From NCBI RefSeq assembly GCF_002101595.1, contig NZ_LQOM01000025.1, forward strand, positions 124,001 through 188,000: 64,000 nucleotides of DNA, in the 5' to 3' direction. Positions 47,724 through 55,595 of this stretch are shown here, in pieces; the stretch's first letter is position 1; every line of letters starts with the position of its first letter. Below the pieces are notes generated by a model. That model did not search any database and was not told where the DNA came from. It saw only the letters and a list, made by a program, of their open reading frames with translations. The DNA is from Mycobacterium celatum. GTDB lineage: Bacteria; Actinomycetota; Actinomycetes; Mycobacteriales; Mycobacteriaceae. The translations under genes were made by a program, and so were the position numbers.

Positions 47724-49387
47724 CGCAGATCCGCCTCGTCGGCCCGTGCCGCCCATGTCGCGAACCGCTCCCCTTCGTCGCGCTGTTTGACGAAGTTGCG
47801 CACCACGCGGTCGATGTAGTCGGGCAGTTCGTCGCTGGTGACCTTGTGCTGGCGCAATTTTCGGCCGAACCCGCTGTCCAGTCCGAGGCTGCCGCCCAGA
47901 TGCACCTGGAAGCCCTCCACCGAACCGCCGTGGCCGTCGTCGACCATCTGGCCCTTGAAACCGATGTCGGCGACCTGAATTCGTGCACACGAGTTCGGGC
48001 AGCCGTTGATGTTGATCGTGATCGGCACGTCGAGTTGTGCATTGACGTCCTCGAGCTTGCGTTCCAGCTCGGGCACCAGCACCTGGGAGCGGCCGCGGGT
48101 CTCGGCGAACGACAGCTTGCAGAACTCGATTCCACTGCAGGCCATCAGGTTTCGGCGCCAGTGCGACGGCCGCGACGGCAGGCCCAGCGCGTCCAGGCCC
48201 GCGATCGTCTCGTCGAGCAACGCGTCAGGCACGTCGAGGATGATCAGCTTCTGGTACGCCGTGAAACGCGCGCGGTCGGAGCCGGCGCGCTCCATGAGGT
48301 CGGCCACCGCCGACAGGGTGCTACCGGACACCCGCCCGGCGATCGGGGCAACCCCGATCGCGTTGAGCCCGTTCTTGAGTCGCTGTACGCCGACGTGGTC
48401 GATCGGGTGCTTGACGGGTTCGGGGGCCGGTCCGTCGATCAACGGCCGCTTGAGGTACTCGGTTTCGAGGACTTCGCGGAACTTTTCGACACCCCAGTCC
48501 TTGATCAAGAACTTCAGCCGTGCCTTGGAGCGCAGGCGTCGATAGCCGTAGTCGCGGAACACACAGGTGACGGCTTCCCACACGTCGGGAACCTCGTCGA
48601 GCGGCACCCAGACGCCGACCCGCTGGGCCAGCATCGGGTTGGTGGACAGTCCGCCGCCGACCCACAGGTCCAGGCCCGGCCCGTGCTCGGGATGCCGCAC
48701 GCCGATGAACGACACGTCGTTGATCTCGTGCGCCACATCCTGCAGGCCCGACACCGCCGTCTTGTACTTGCGGGGCAGGTTGGCGTACTCCGGTTTGCCG
48801 ACGTAGCGGCGCACGATCTCGTCGAGCGCCGGGGTGGCGTCGAGGACCTCGTCGAGGGAGTCACCGGCCAGAGGCGAGCCGAGCATCCCGCGGGGGCAGT
48901 CGCCGCACGCCTCGGTGGTCTGCAGGCCGACGGCCTCCAGCCGTTTCCAGATCTCCGGGACGTTTTCGATCTCGATCCAGTGGCACTGCAGGTTTTCCCG
49001 ATCCGAGATGTCGGCAGTGTCGCGGGCGAATTCGGTGGAGATCTGTCCCAGCGTGCGCATTGCCGCGACCGACAACGGCTTGCCGTCCGTGCGCACCCGC
49101 ATCATGAAGTAGCTGGCCTCGAGGAGGTCGGCGTTCTCGTCGCCGGTCCAGGTCCCGTCGTAGCCCTCCGCGCGCTGGGTGTAGAGCCCCAGCCAACGGA
49201 ACCGGCCACGCAGATCGGTCTTATCGATGCTGTCGAAACCCTGCTGGGCGTAGACGTTTTCGATGCGGGCACGCACGTTCAGTGGTGCATCGTCGAACTT
49301 GAGCTGCTCGGTGGCATTGAGCGGCTCACGCTCGTCGAGCGCCCACTGGCCTTCGCTGCGGCTCTTGGCCGGGCGGGTGGTCGTCAT
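47720..49387 (-). CDS. sirA: Ferredoxin-dependent sulfite reductase
   Basis: This 555-residue siroheme/4Fe-4S sulfite/nitrite reductase carries the cluster-binding cysteines in CSGIEFCKLSFAET and NGCPNSCAR. The duplicated ferredoxin-like/sulfite reductase half-domains are visible (for example YFMMRVRTDGKPLSVAAMRT). It reduces sulfite to sulfide. It corresponds to Rv2391 (also called nirA), where sulfite is the physiological substrate. It heads the sirA-cysH-che1 operon. The ribosome site GAAGGAG lies 7 nt before the ATG, inside a small CTCC/GGAG hairpin. A cysteine-rich uORF lies about 110 bp upstream. Confidence 0.95.
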   Translation of the reverse strand: MTTTRPAKSRSEGQWALDEREPLNATEQLKFDDAPLNVRARIENVYAQQGFDSIDKTDLRGRFRWLGLYTQRAEGYDGTWTGDENADLLEASYFMMRVRTDGKPLSVAAMRTLGQISTEFARDTADISDRENLQCHWIEIENVPEIWKRLEAVGLQTTEACGDCPRGMLGSPLAGDSLDEVLDATPALDEIVRRYVGKPEYANLPRKYKTAVSGLQDVAHEINDVSFIGVRHPEHGPGLDLWVGGGLSTNPMLAQRVGVWVPLDEVPDVWEAVTCVFRDYGYRRLRSKARLKFLIKDWGVEKFREVLETEYLKRPLIDGPAPEPVKHPIDHVGVQRLKNGLNAIGVAPIAGRVSGSTLSAVADLMERAGSDRARFTAYQKLIILDVPDALLDETIAGLDALGLPSRPSHWRRNLMACSGIEFCKLSFAETRGRSQVLVPELERKLEDVNAQLDVPITININGCPNSCARIQVADIGFKGQMVDDGHGGSVEGFQVHLGGSLGLDSGFGRKLRQHKVTSDELPDYIDRVVRNFVKQRDEGERFATWAARADEADLR

Positions 49388-49500
49388 TCGGCGGTCTCCT
49401 TCGCGGAGGGGCCGGCATGGACCGCGCGGATCACCGGTGGCTGTCCCGGCGGCGCAGATCCGGCAGCCAGCTGCAAGTACAGGTGGGCGGGTCTACGACA

Positions 49501-49596
49501 TCAAGGCAGACAGCGACAGCTGCAGACACGCTTGAGATCGATATGCCGACGCGCCACCAGGGCAATACGGAATTGGCTGCGGTGGGCGGCGATCAC
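49501..49596 (-). CDS. Cysteine-rich leaderless uORF (putative leader peptide) upstream of sirA
   Basis: The 31-residue reading starts with GTG (VIAAHRSQFR) and contains IALVARRHIDLKRVCSCRCLP, whose RRHxDLxRV core followed by cysteines resembles the short leader peptides seen upstream of sulfur genes in actinobacteria. Cysteines are at 25, 27 and 29, just before the stop. The GTG coincides with a predicted transcription start. By analogy with the subI leader, it should monitor cysteinyl-tRNA supply and control sirA-cysH-che1. A shorter start at an internal GTG (position 14) is possible. Confidence 0.75.
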   Translation of the reverse strand: MIAAHRSQFRIALVARRHIDLKRVCSCRCLP

Positions 49597-49608
49597 TCGG
49601 CCATTGTG
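49597..49608 (-). promoter_or_regulatory. Promoter of the sirA leader
   Basis: On the minus strand CACAAT (49608-49603) with TGG directly before it resembles an extended -10. Six nt follow before the GTG of the leader ORF, giving a leaderless transcript. A TTGAAA lies upstream at a longer than usual distance (about 20 nt). Confidence 0.5.
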
Positions 49609-49761
49609 CCACAGACCGCGGCGGGCCGTTTCAACAGGTCGAAGTTTTTGTCACCGTGAGCGAAAAGCCCGCAGACAGGCGTGTCGATCGCCGAAATAGC
49701 CGGTGAACTGCCGCAAACTACCTGCGTGTGCGCATTTCGGCGCGGGCAGGTAGGCGTTGAT

Positions 49762-50295
49762 ATGAATGAAGTCGAGGCTCCGCAAGCCGGCGCCCGTGAC
49801 GAAGGCCACTCCGCTCCCCGGCGAGCACACCTACGCTGGCTCGCCGCCGCGGCATTGGCGGTTGCGCTGGCCGGGGCAGGGGGCTACGCAGGGCGGCTGC
49901 AAGTCGAGCGACACCAAACGGACGTCGCCGCACAGCAGGCCGTGGCCGCGGCGGTCAAATACGCCGTCGCGCTGACGAATTTCGACAGCCAGGCGATGGA
50001 CCGTAATATCGCGGTGCTCCGCGACGGCGCGACCGGCGAATTCAGACAGCGTTACGACAAAGCCCATGGACTGCTGCGCATGGTGTTGCTCGACCACCAG
50101 GCAAACGCGCAAGGTCAGGTCGTCGAGTCGGTGGTCAAGTCCGCCAGCACCAACAAGGTCGAGGTTCAGCTGTTCGTCGAGCAACTGGTGAGCAACCTCG
50201 AGGCGCCCGATTCGCTGGTCGACTTCAGCAGCGTCAACATGACGATGGAAAAAGTCGACGGCCGGTGGCTGGCCAGCAAGGTGGCACTCCGATGA
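49762..50295 (+). CDS. Mce-associated-like membrane protein (Rv2390c-like)
   Basis: This 177-residue protein has one N-terminal membrane helix ([20 protein letters not shown]) and an extracytoplasmic domain like those of Mam/Rv2390c-type proteins ([20 protein letters not shown], then [18 protein letters not shown]). Such domains resemble NTF2/VirB8 folds. Its function is unknown. It is ATGA-coupled to rpfD, so the two are probably made together, as Rv2390c and Rv2389c are adjacent in M. tuberculosis. The ATG at 49762 was preferred over an upstream reading that lacks a good ribosome site. Confidence 0.83.
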   Translation: MNEVEAPQAGARDEGHSAPRRAHLRWLAAAALAVALAGAGGYAGRLQVERHQTDVAAQQAVAAAVKYAVALTNFDSQAMDRNIAVLRDGATGEFRQRYDKAHGLLRMVLLDHQANAQGQVVESVVKSASTNKVEVQLFVEQLVSNLEAPDSLVDFSSVNMTMEKVDGRWLASKVALR

Positions 50296-50669
50296 AAGCC
50301 AGGGTGAAGCCGGCAATCGCGCTTGCGGCGGCGTCGATCATTCCCTTCAGCAACCTGGCATCCGCCGAACCGGTCAACTGGGACGCCCTTGCCCAATGCG
50401 AATCCGGCGGGAACTGGTCTGCCGACACCGGCAACGGCTTTTACGGCGGCCTGCAGATCAGTCAGGCGACCTGGGAGGCCAACGGCGGGGTTGGTGCGCC
50501 GGAAAACGCCTCACGGGCCCAGCAGATCCGGGTGGCGCAGCGGATCATGGCGACCCAGGGGCCCAAGGCGTGGCCCGGATGCGCTTCTCCTGCGCGCAGG
50601 GCGGCGCCGGTCGGTTCGCTGAACCACTTGTTGACCTATATGTTCACCCAGCTCGACGGGATCAAATAG
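50292..50669 (+). CDS. rpfD: Resuscitation-promoting factor RpfD
   Basis: This is a 125-residue secreted Rpf. It has a signal peptide ([20 protein letters not shown]) and a lysozyme-like Rpf domain with [19 protein letters not shown]; Glu37 in CESGG is the catalytic glutamate. The disulfide partner lies in AWPGCASP. It cleaves peptidoglycan and promotes regrowth from dormancy. It is shorter than M. tuberculosis RpfD, with almost nothing beyond the catalytic domain. Assignment to RpfD rather than another Rpf rests on synteny with hemW and the Rv2390c-like gene. Confidence 0.9.
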   Translation: MKARVKPAIALAAASIIPFSNLASAEPVNWDALAQCESGGNWSADTGNGFYGGLQISQATWEANGGVGAPENASRAQQIRVAQRIMATQGPKAWPGCASPARRAAPVGSLNHLLTYMFTQLDGIK

Positions 50670-50700
50670 AACCTGGTCCACGGTGGGATGATGTCGTGGC

Positions 50701-51873
50701 ATGACGGCACCTTCCGCCCCGGCCGGTCTGCCGGACGTCCATTTGAGCCCCGGCACCCGCTTCGGGCTGTACGTGCACGTGCCGTTTTGCCTGACTCGCT
50801 GCGGATATTGCGACTTCAACACCTACACCCCGGCGGAGTTGGGCGGGGTCAACCCCGACGCCTGGCTGCAGGTAATGGGATCCGAACTCGAGTTGGCGGC
50901 CGCGCGGCTCGGTGGGCCGGCGGCCGACACCGTCTTCGTCGGGGGCGGCACGCCGTCGCTGCTGGGCGCGGAGCGGTTATGCACGCTGCTGGAGATGGTG
51001 CGCCGGCACTTCGGTCTCGCCCCGGACGCCGAGGTCACCACCGAGGCCAACCCGGAGTCGACGTCACCGGAGCTCTTCGAGGCGCTGCGCTCGGCGGGCT
51101 ACACCCGGATATCGCTGGGCATGCAGTCGGTGGCGCCGCGGGTGTTGGCGACACTGGATCGGGTGCATTCGCCGGGGCGGGCGGCGGCCGCGGCCGGTGA
51201 GGCGCTGGCGGCCGGCTTCGAGCACGTCAACCTTGACCTGATCTACGGCACGCCGGGCGAATCCGACGACGACGTGTGCCGCTCGGTGGATGTCGCGATC
51301 GACGCCGGCGCCGACCATGTGTCGGCGTACTCGCTGATCGTGGAGGACGGTACGGCGTTGGCCCGGCGGATCCGCCGCGGCGAGCTGGCCGCCCCCGACG
51401 ACGACGTGTTGGCTCATCGCTACGAACTGGTCGACGAGCGGCTGCGCGCAGCGGGTTTGGCATGGTATGAGGTGTCCAACTGGAGCCGTCCCGGGGCAGA
51501 GTGCCGGCACAACATCGGCTACTGGCACGGCGGGCAGTGGTGGGGTGCGGGGCCGGGAGCGCACAGCTTCATCGGAGCGACGCGCTGGTGGAATGTCAAG
51601 CACCCCAATACTTATGCGCAGCGGCTGGCCGACGCGACGCTGCCGGCGGCGGGTTTCGAGCAACTCGACGCCGAGGCCCTGCACACCGAGGAGGTCATGC
51701 TGCGCATCCGGATCCGCGACGGGCTGCCGCTGGACCGGTTGGACGCTGGGGAGCGGGAGCGGGCCGCGGTTGCCGTCGACGACGGCCTGCTGGTGCGCGA
51801 CGGTGAGCGGCTGGTGCTCACCGACCGTGGACGGCTGCTGGCCGACGCGGTGGTGCGAAGGCTGCTCGACTAG
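50701..51873 (+). CDS. hemW: HemW-type radical SAM heme chaperone (annotated hemN)
   Basis: This 390-residue radical SAM protein has the cluster motif CLTRCGYCDF (Cys30, Cys34, Cys37) and the HemW/HemN blocks VFVGGGTPSLLGAERL, EANPES, RISLGMQSVAP and LIYGTPGESDDD. The phenylalanine after the third cysteine (CxxxCxxCxF) points to HemW, a heme-binding chaperone, rather than true coproporphyrinogen dehydrogenase. It matches Rv2388c. The 3' end overlaps the convergent tetR gene by 4 nt. This is the last gene in the conserved block; beyond it the neighbourhood is unlike M. tuberculosis. Confidence 0.92.
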   Translation: MTAPSAPAGLPDVHLSPGTRFGLYVHVPFCLTRCGYCDFNTYTPAELGGVNPDAWLQVMGSELELAAARLGGPAADTVFVGGGTPSLLGAERLCTLLEMVRRHFGLAPDAEVTTEANPESTSPELFEALRSAGYTRISLGMQSVAPRVLATLDRVHSPGRAAAAAGEALAAGFEHVNLDLIYGTPGESDDDVCRSVDVAIDAGADHVSAYSLIVEDGTALARRIRRGELAAPDDDVLAHRYELVDERLRAAGLAWYEVSNWSRPGAECRHNIGYWHGGQWWGAGPGAHSFIGATRWWNVKHPNTYAQRLADATLPAAGFEQLDAEALHTEEVMLRIRIRDGLPLDRLDAGERERAAVAVDDGLLVRDGERLVLTDRGRLLADAVVRRLLD

Positions 51874-52520
51874 GTCAGGGGCACGGACGGGTCAACCTCG
51901 ATGCCGAACCCGCGCAGATGGTAGTCGATCATCAGCCACGCCTGGGCGGTGAGCCGGTCGATGAGCTGCTCGCGGGTGCCCACCGGCCGGCTCAACCAGC
52001 GCAGCACCGACGCGTCGACCAGCCCGATCAGCGCGACCAGTATCGCCTCGGCGGCATCGGGGTCTTCGGCGAACCGCGGAAAGTAGCGCGCCCCGGCCGC
52101 GGCGAGCTCGGCGGCGAAGTCGCTGCGGTCGACCCGCAACCGCTGCGAGTTGCGCTGATAGCCCCGGCTGACCAGGAACCGGTACAGGTTGGGGTGGCGA
52201 TCCGCCCAGTTGACCTGTGCGGCGATCGGCGCCCGGATCACGTCGAGCGGGGTGCCGGAAAGGTCCAGCCCGCCGCGGATCTCGGCGCGCAGCTCCTGGT
52301 ACGCGCTGCGGGCAAGCGCGAGGTCGAGGTCGTCTTTGGAGGAAAAGTGCCGGTACACGTTGGGGCGGGCCAGCCCGGCGTGCTGGGCGATCTGGCCGGT
52401 CAACGCGCTCGGCCCGTATTCCTCGATCGCTGCGCGTGCGGCTGCCAGGATCTGCTCGCGCCGCGCCGACGCCGGGGAATCCCCGCCGCGTCGAGACGAC
52501 CCCGGAAGCCGGGCGGCCAC
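51870..52520 (-). CDS. TetR-family transcriptional regulator
   Basis: This 216-residue regulator has an N-terminal TetR helix-turn-helix (REQILAAARAAIEEYGPSAL, then IAQHAGLARPNVYRHFSSKD) and a ligand domain with no recognised signature. It starts at GTG 52520 and is divergent from the small gene at 52650. Two near-identical 15-bp palindromes in the shared spacer are probably its own operators. It may also control the ADH/ALDH/amidohydrolase/P450 cluster to the right, but I found no copy of the operator there. Confidence 0.9.
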   Translation of the reverse strand: MAARLPGSSRRGGDSPASARREQILAAARAAIEEYGPSALTGQIAQHAGLARPNVYRHFSSKDDLDLALARSAYQELRAEIRGGLDLSGTPLDVIRAPIAAQVNWADRHPNLYRFLVSRGYQRNSQRLRVDRSDFAAELAAAGARYFPRFAEDPDAAEAILVALIGLVDASVLRWLSRPVGTREQLIDRLTAQAWLMIDYHLRGFGIEVDPSVPLT

Positions 52521-52557
52521 CGACCCACCTTATCGAGATTGAGCCTGGCGAACCGGT

Positions 52558-52597
52558 GATACGCAATGTATCGTCGGTTCGCGATACGCCCTGTATC
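52558..52597. promoter_or_regulatory. Tandem TetR-type operators
   Basis: GATACGCAATGTATC (52558-52572) and GATACGCCCTGTATC (52583-52597) are both perfect 5-bp-armed palindromes and differ only in the centre. Their centres are 25 bp apart. A further half-site GATACG begins at 52618. They occupy the spacer between the divergent tetR gene and the gene at 52650. Confidence 0.8.
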
Positions 52598-52649
52598 ACA
52601 TTGCCGACATCTGACGAGATACGTAGGCGCTCGCTTTTCGGAGATCAGC

Positions 52650-52964
52650 ATGAGCCAGCCGATCAATGCGACGTTGGATGCGTTCATCCGGGTAGCGGCA
52701 TGGTATTTCGCGAACCCGCCCGCTACCTGGTGCATCGCCCGCCACCCGGCCGGTTGGTGCGTCACCGCCGCCGACGGCACCTATATCAGCTCGCACCGCA
52801 GCAGACGCGACGCCGTCGCCAATCTGACCGATGGGCCTTACGCGAGAGCCCACTACGCCACCCTGGACTGGTACCTGGGCTACTCGATTGACCCGACCAT
52901 GCGGCCGCTCACCGACGCCGAACGCGCCGCGGTCGACGAGATCCTGTCCTGGCCTGGCTATTAG
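52650..52964 (+). CDS. Hypothetical protein next to TetR
   Basis: This 104-residue soluble protein (MSQPINATLDAFIRVAAWYF, then WCIARHPAGWCVTAADGTYI) is rich in Trp and Tyr. I do not recognise its family. It has a GGAGAT ribosome site before the ATG and lies directly downstream of the tandem operators, so it is very likely regulated by the divergent TetR protein. The 3' end is convergent with the ADH gene (4-nt overlap). Confidence 0.7.
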   Translation: MSQPINATLDAFIRVAAWYFANPPATWCIARHPAGWCVTAADGTYISSHRSRRDAVANLTDGPYARAHYATLDWYLGYSIDPTMRPLTDAERAAVDEILSWPGY

Positions 52965-54046
52965 GCGCCGAAGCAGACCACGCTGCGCGCTCCGCGTCCG
53001 GCGGCCATGTCGGTGAAAGCCGTTTCGACGTCGTCGAGACCGATGCGCCGCGTCACCAGTGCCTCAAGATCGAGCCGGCCGCGGCGCGCCAGCGCGGCCA
53101 GCATCGGGATGTCGCGGGCCGGGTCGCCGCCGCCGTACACGCTGCCGCGAATCGTCTTGCCGTCGGCCATCATCGACAGCGCGGGAAAGCTCACGGTCTC
53201 CTCGATGCCGGCGGCGCCCACCACCGTGACCGTGCCGCCGCGGCGGGCGGCGTCGTAGGCGGCGCGGATGGTGGCCGGCTTGCCGACCACCTCGATCGCA
53301 TGGTCGACGCCTTCACCGCCGGTCAGTTCGCGCACCGAGGCGACCAGATCCGCAGCGTCGGCGTCGACGACGTCGGTGGCGCCGTTGGCCGTTGCGGCCG
53401 GCAACTGGCCGGCAGCCCGGTCGGCGGCGATGATCGGCGCCGCGCCCGCGAGCCGCGCGCCCTGGATCGCGGCCAAACCAACACCGCCGCAACCGATTAC
53501 CAGCACGCTCTGGCCGGGCCGGACCGCCGCGGCGCGCAGCACCGCGCCGACTCCGGTGATCACCGCGCAGCCCAGCAGCGCGGCGTGGTCGAGGCGTAGC
53601 GAGCGGTCGACGGGCACCGCCGCGGCGGCCGGCAGCAGCGTCTCCTCGGCCAGGGTGCCCGCGCCCATTGCCGGCCATACCGGCCCGGCCGCGTTCTGGG
53701 CGTACGGCTCGCCGAAGGCGTGCTCGAGACCGTGCGGGCACAGCTGGGCATCACCACGCAGGCAGTGCGGGCATGACCGGCACGGCACGTTCCAGGTCAG
53801 TACGACGTGATCGCCCGGCGCGACGGTGCCGACGTCGTCGCCGACCTCCGTGACGATGCCAGCGCCCTCGTGGCCGAGGGTGCACGGCAGCAGGGCGGGC
53901 ATGCCGCCGTCGCGCAGCGACAGGTCGGTATGGCACACACCGCTGGCGGCCAGCCGCACGCGCACTTCGCGGCTCGCGATCGGGCGCAGCGTGAGCTCCT
54001 CAACCGCACCGGGTTGTCCGACCTGACGCAGCACAACCGCCCGCAT
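52961..54046 (-). CDS. Zinc-containing alcohol dehydrogenase
   Basis: This 361-residue medium-chain dehydrogenase has the catalytic-zinc residues Cys38 (SGVCHTDLSL) and His59/Glu60 (LGHEG). The structural-zinc cysteines are in PCRSCPHCLRGDAQLC and the NAD site is GCGGVGLAAIQGARLAGA. It would oxidise an alcohol to an aldehyde. It is divergent from an aldehyde dehydrogenase gene with 49 bp between starts, suggesting coupled alcohol-to-acid oxidation. The substrate is unknown. Confidence 0.9.
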   Translation of the reverse strand: MRAVVLRQVGQPGAVEELTLRPIASREVRVRLAASGVCHTDLSLRDGGMPALLPCTLGHEGAGIVTEVGDDVGTVAPGDHVVLTWNVPCRSCPHCLRGDAQLCPHGLEHAFGEPYAQNAAGPVWPAMGAGTLAEETLLPAAAAVPVDRSLRLDHAALLGCAVITGVGAVLRAAAVRPGQSVLVIGCGGVGLAAIQGARLAGAAPIIAADRAAGQLPAATANGATDVVDADAADLVASVRELTGGEGVDHAIEVVGKPATIRAAYDAARRGGTVTVVGAAGIEETVSFPALSMMADGKTIRGSVYGGGDPARDIPMLAALARRGRLDLEALVTRRIGLDDVETAFTDMAAGRGARSVVCFGA

Positions 54047-54095
54047 AGCGACCTACGATTGCGACACGACCGCACCAGGTCAAGGAGGCAGCCCG

Positions 54096-55532
54096 ATGCT
54101 CACCATTGACGGCGAGGCCCGACCCGGCGCGACCACCTACCAGGTGCGCAACCCGGCGCGCCCGGCCGAGGTCGTCGGGGACGCCCCGGCCGCCGACCGC
54201 GACCAGCTCGACGCCGCGGTGGGCGCGGCGCGACGGGCAGCGCCGGGCTGGCGCGCGCTGGATGTCGCCGAGCGGGTGGCTGCCGTCACCGCGGCGGCGT
54301 CACAGGCCGCCGAGCAGCTCAGCGGGCAAGCCCGGCTCTACACCCGCGAGCACGGCAAGGTGCTGTCCGAGGCGCGCTTCGAAATCGACACCGCGCCGGT
54401 CCTCGCCTCGCTGCTGGGCTCGATGGCCGAGACAGCGCTGGCGCCCGAGCGCATCGACCCCCAACAGGCCTACCCGCGGCTGCAGCGCGAGCCGTATGGC
54501 GTTGCGGCGCTTGTCCTTCCGTTCAACTGGCCGCTGGCCCTGACGGTGACCAAGCTGACCTCGGCGCTGGCCGCCGGCAACACCGCCGTCGTCAAGGTGC
54601 CGCCGACATGTCCGCTGGCCGCGTTGCAGCTGGGCGCGGCGTTCGCCGCGGCGCTGCCACCGGGAGTGGTGAACGTGCTCGCCGGTCCGGGCGCCGAACT
54701 GGCGCAGGCGCTGGTCACCCATCCGGGCATCGACGTGATCTCGTTGACCGGAGGGGTGGCCACCGGCCGCGCGGTGATGGCGGCCGCCGCGTCGCGGCTC
54801 ACCCCCGTGCTGCTGGAACTCGGCGGAAATGACGCCGCGATCATCGGCCCGGACCTCGACGTCAGCGACGAGCTCGTCGAGCGCCTGGTGACCGCGACTT
54901 ACACCACCGGCGGTCAGGTCTGCATGGCGATCAAACGGCTCTACGTCCCGCGGCACAGGGGTCACGAGCTTGCCGACGCGGTGCTGGCGCGCTGTGAAAA
55001 GGAGGTGGTCGGCGACGGCCTGGCCGAGGACACCACACTCGGCCCTCTGCACACCTCGGCCGGGCGCGACCGGGTCCACACGCTGGTCGCCGACGCCCGC
55101 GCGCAGGGCGCGACGGTCCGCACCGCCGGCCGGATCCGGGAGGCCGACGCCGACGCCGGCGGCTATTTCGTACTGCCCACGGTTGTCACGGATTTGGCGC
55201 CCGACTCGGCCCTGGCCACCGAGGAGCAGTTCGGTCCCGTGCTGCCGATCTTCGGCTACCGGGACATCGATGACGCGGTGGCCGCCGCGAACGGCACCGA
55301 CTTCGGGCTCACCGCGTCCGTCTGGACCGGCGACGACGCGCTGGCCGACCGGGTGGTCGCCCAGCTGGTCGCCGGGACCGTCAGCGTCAACTGCCACGGC
55401 ATGGCCGCGCAGGACCCGCGGCTGCCGTTCGGCGGTGTGGGCCAGTCCGGTCTGGGCCGCGAGCTGGGGGTCGACGGCATCCGCGCGTTCACCCAGCCGC
55501 GGGCGTTCGTGCGGCATCCGGCGCCGCGGTAG
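54096..55532 (+). CDS. Aldehyde dehydrogenase
   Basis: This 478-residue NAD(P)-dependent aldehyde dehydrogenase has the cofactor block VLPFNWPLALTVTKLTSALA, catalytic Glu in LLELGGNDAAI and catalytic Cys276 in GGQVCMAIKRLYV. It has a strong AAGGAGG ribosome site before the ATG. The divergent ADH could supply its aldehyde. It is followed after 63 bp by an amidohydrolase gene that has its own promoter. Confidence 0.91.
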   Translation: MLTIDGEARPGATTYQVRNPARPAEVVGDAPAADRDQLDAAVGAARRAAPGWRALDVAERVAAVTAAASQAAEQLSGQARLYTREHGKVLSEARFEIDTAPVLASLLGSMAETALAPERIDPQQAYPRLQREPYGVAALVLPFNWPLALTVTKLTSALAAGNTAVVKVPPTCPLAALQLGAAFAAALPPGVVNVLAGPGAELAQALVTHPGIDVISLTGGVATGRAVMAAAASRLTPVLLELGGNDAAIIGPDLDVSDELVERLVTATYTTGGQVCMAIKRLYVPRHRGHELADAVLARCEKEVVGDGLAEDTTLGPLHTSAGRDRVHTLVADARAQGATVRTAGRIREADADAGGYFVLPTVVTDLAPDSALATEEQFGPVLPIFGYRDIDDAVAAANGTDFGLTASVWTGDDALADRVVAQLVAGTVSVNCHGMAAQDPRLPFGGVGQSGLGRELGVDGIRAFTQPRAFVRHPAPR

Positions 55533-55560
55533 CAATCTTCCTTTCATTGCATAGATAGCA

Positions 55561-55595
55561 TTGACAGCCGCAAAAACCCGTCGTTAGCTTCACGT
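55561..55595 (+). promoter_or_regulatory. Promoter of the amidohydrolase-P450 operon (leaderless)
   Basis: A consensus -35 TTGACA (55561-55566) is followed by 18 nt and -10 TAGCTT (55585-55590), then 5 nt and the ATG at 55596. This is the best promoter match I found in the window, and it predicts a leaderless transcript. Confidence 0.7.

Noticed and set aside
47846..49699. 617-codon open frame opposite sirA
   Set aside because: The sirA frame carries all cluster cysteines, and the opposite translation has no recognisable motif. Its end also crosses the leader region.
50292..50669. RpfD as a truncated gene
   Set aside because: It is shorter than the M. tuberculosis protein, but the signal peptide and complete catalytic domain are present, so it looks intact.
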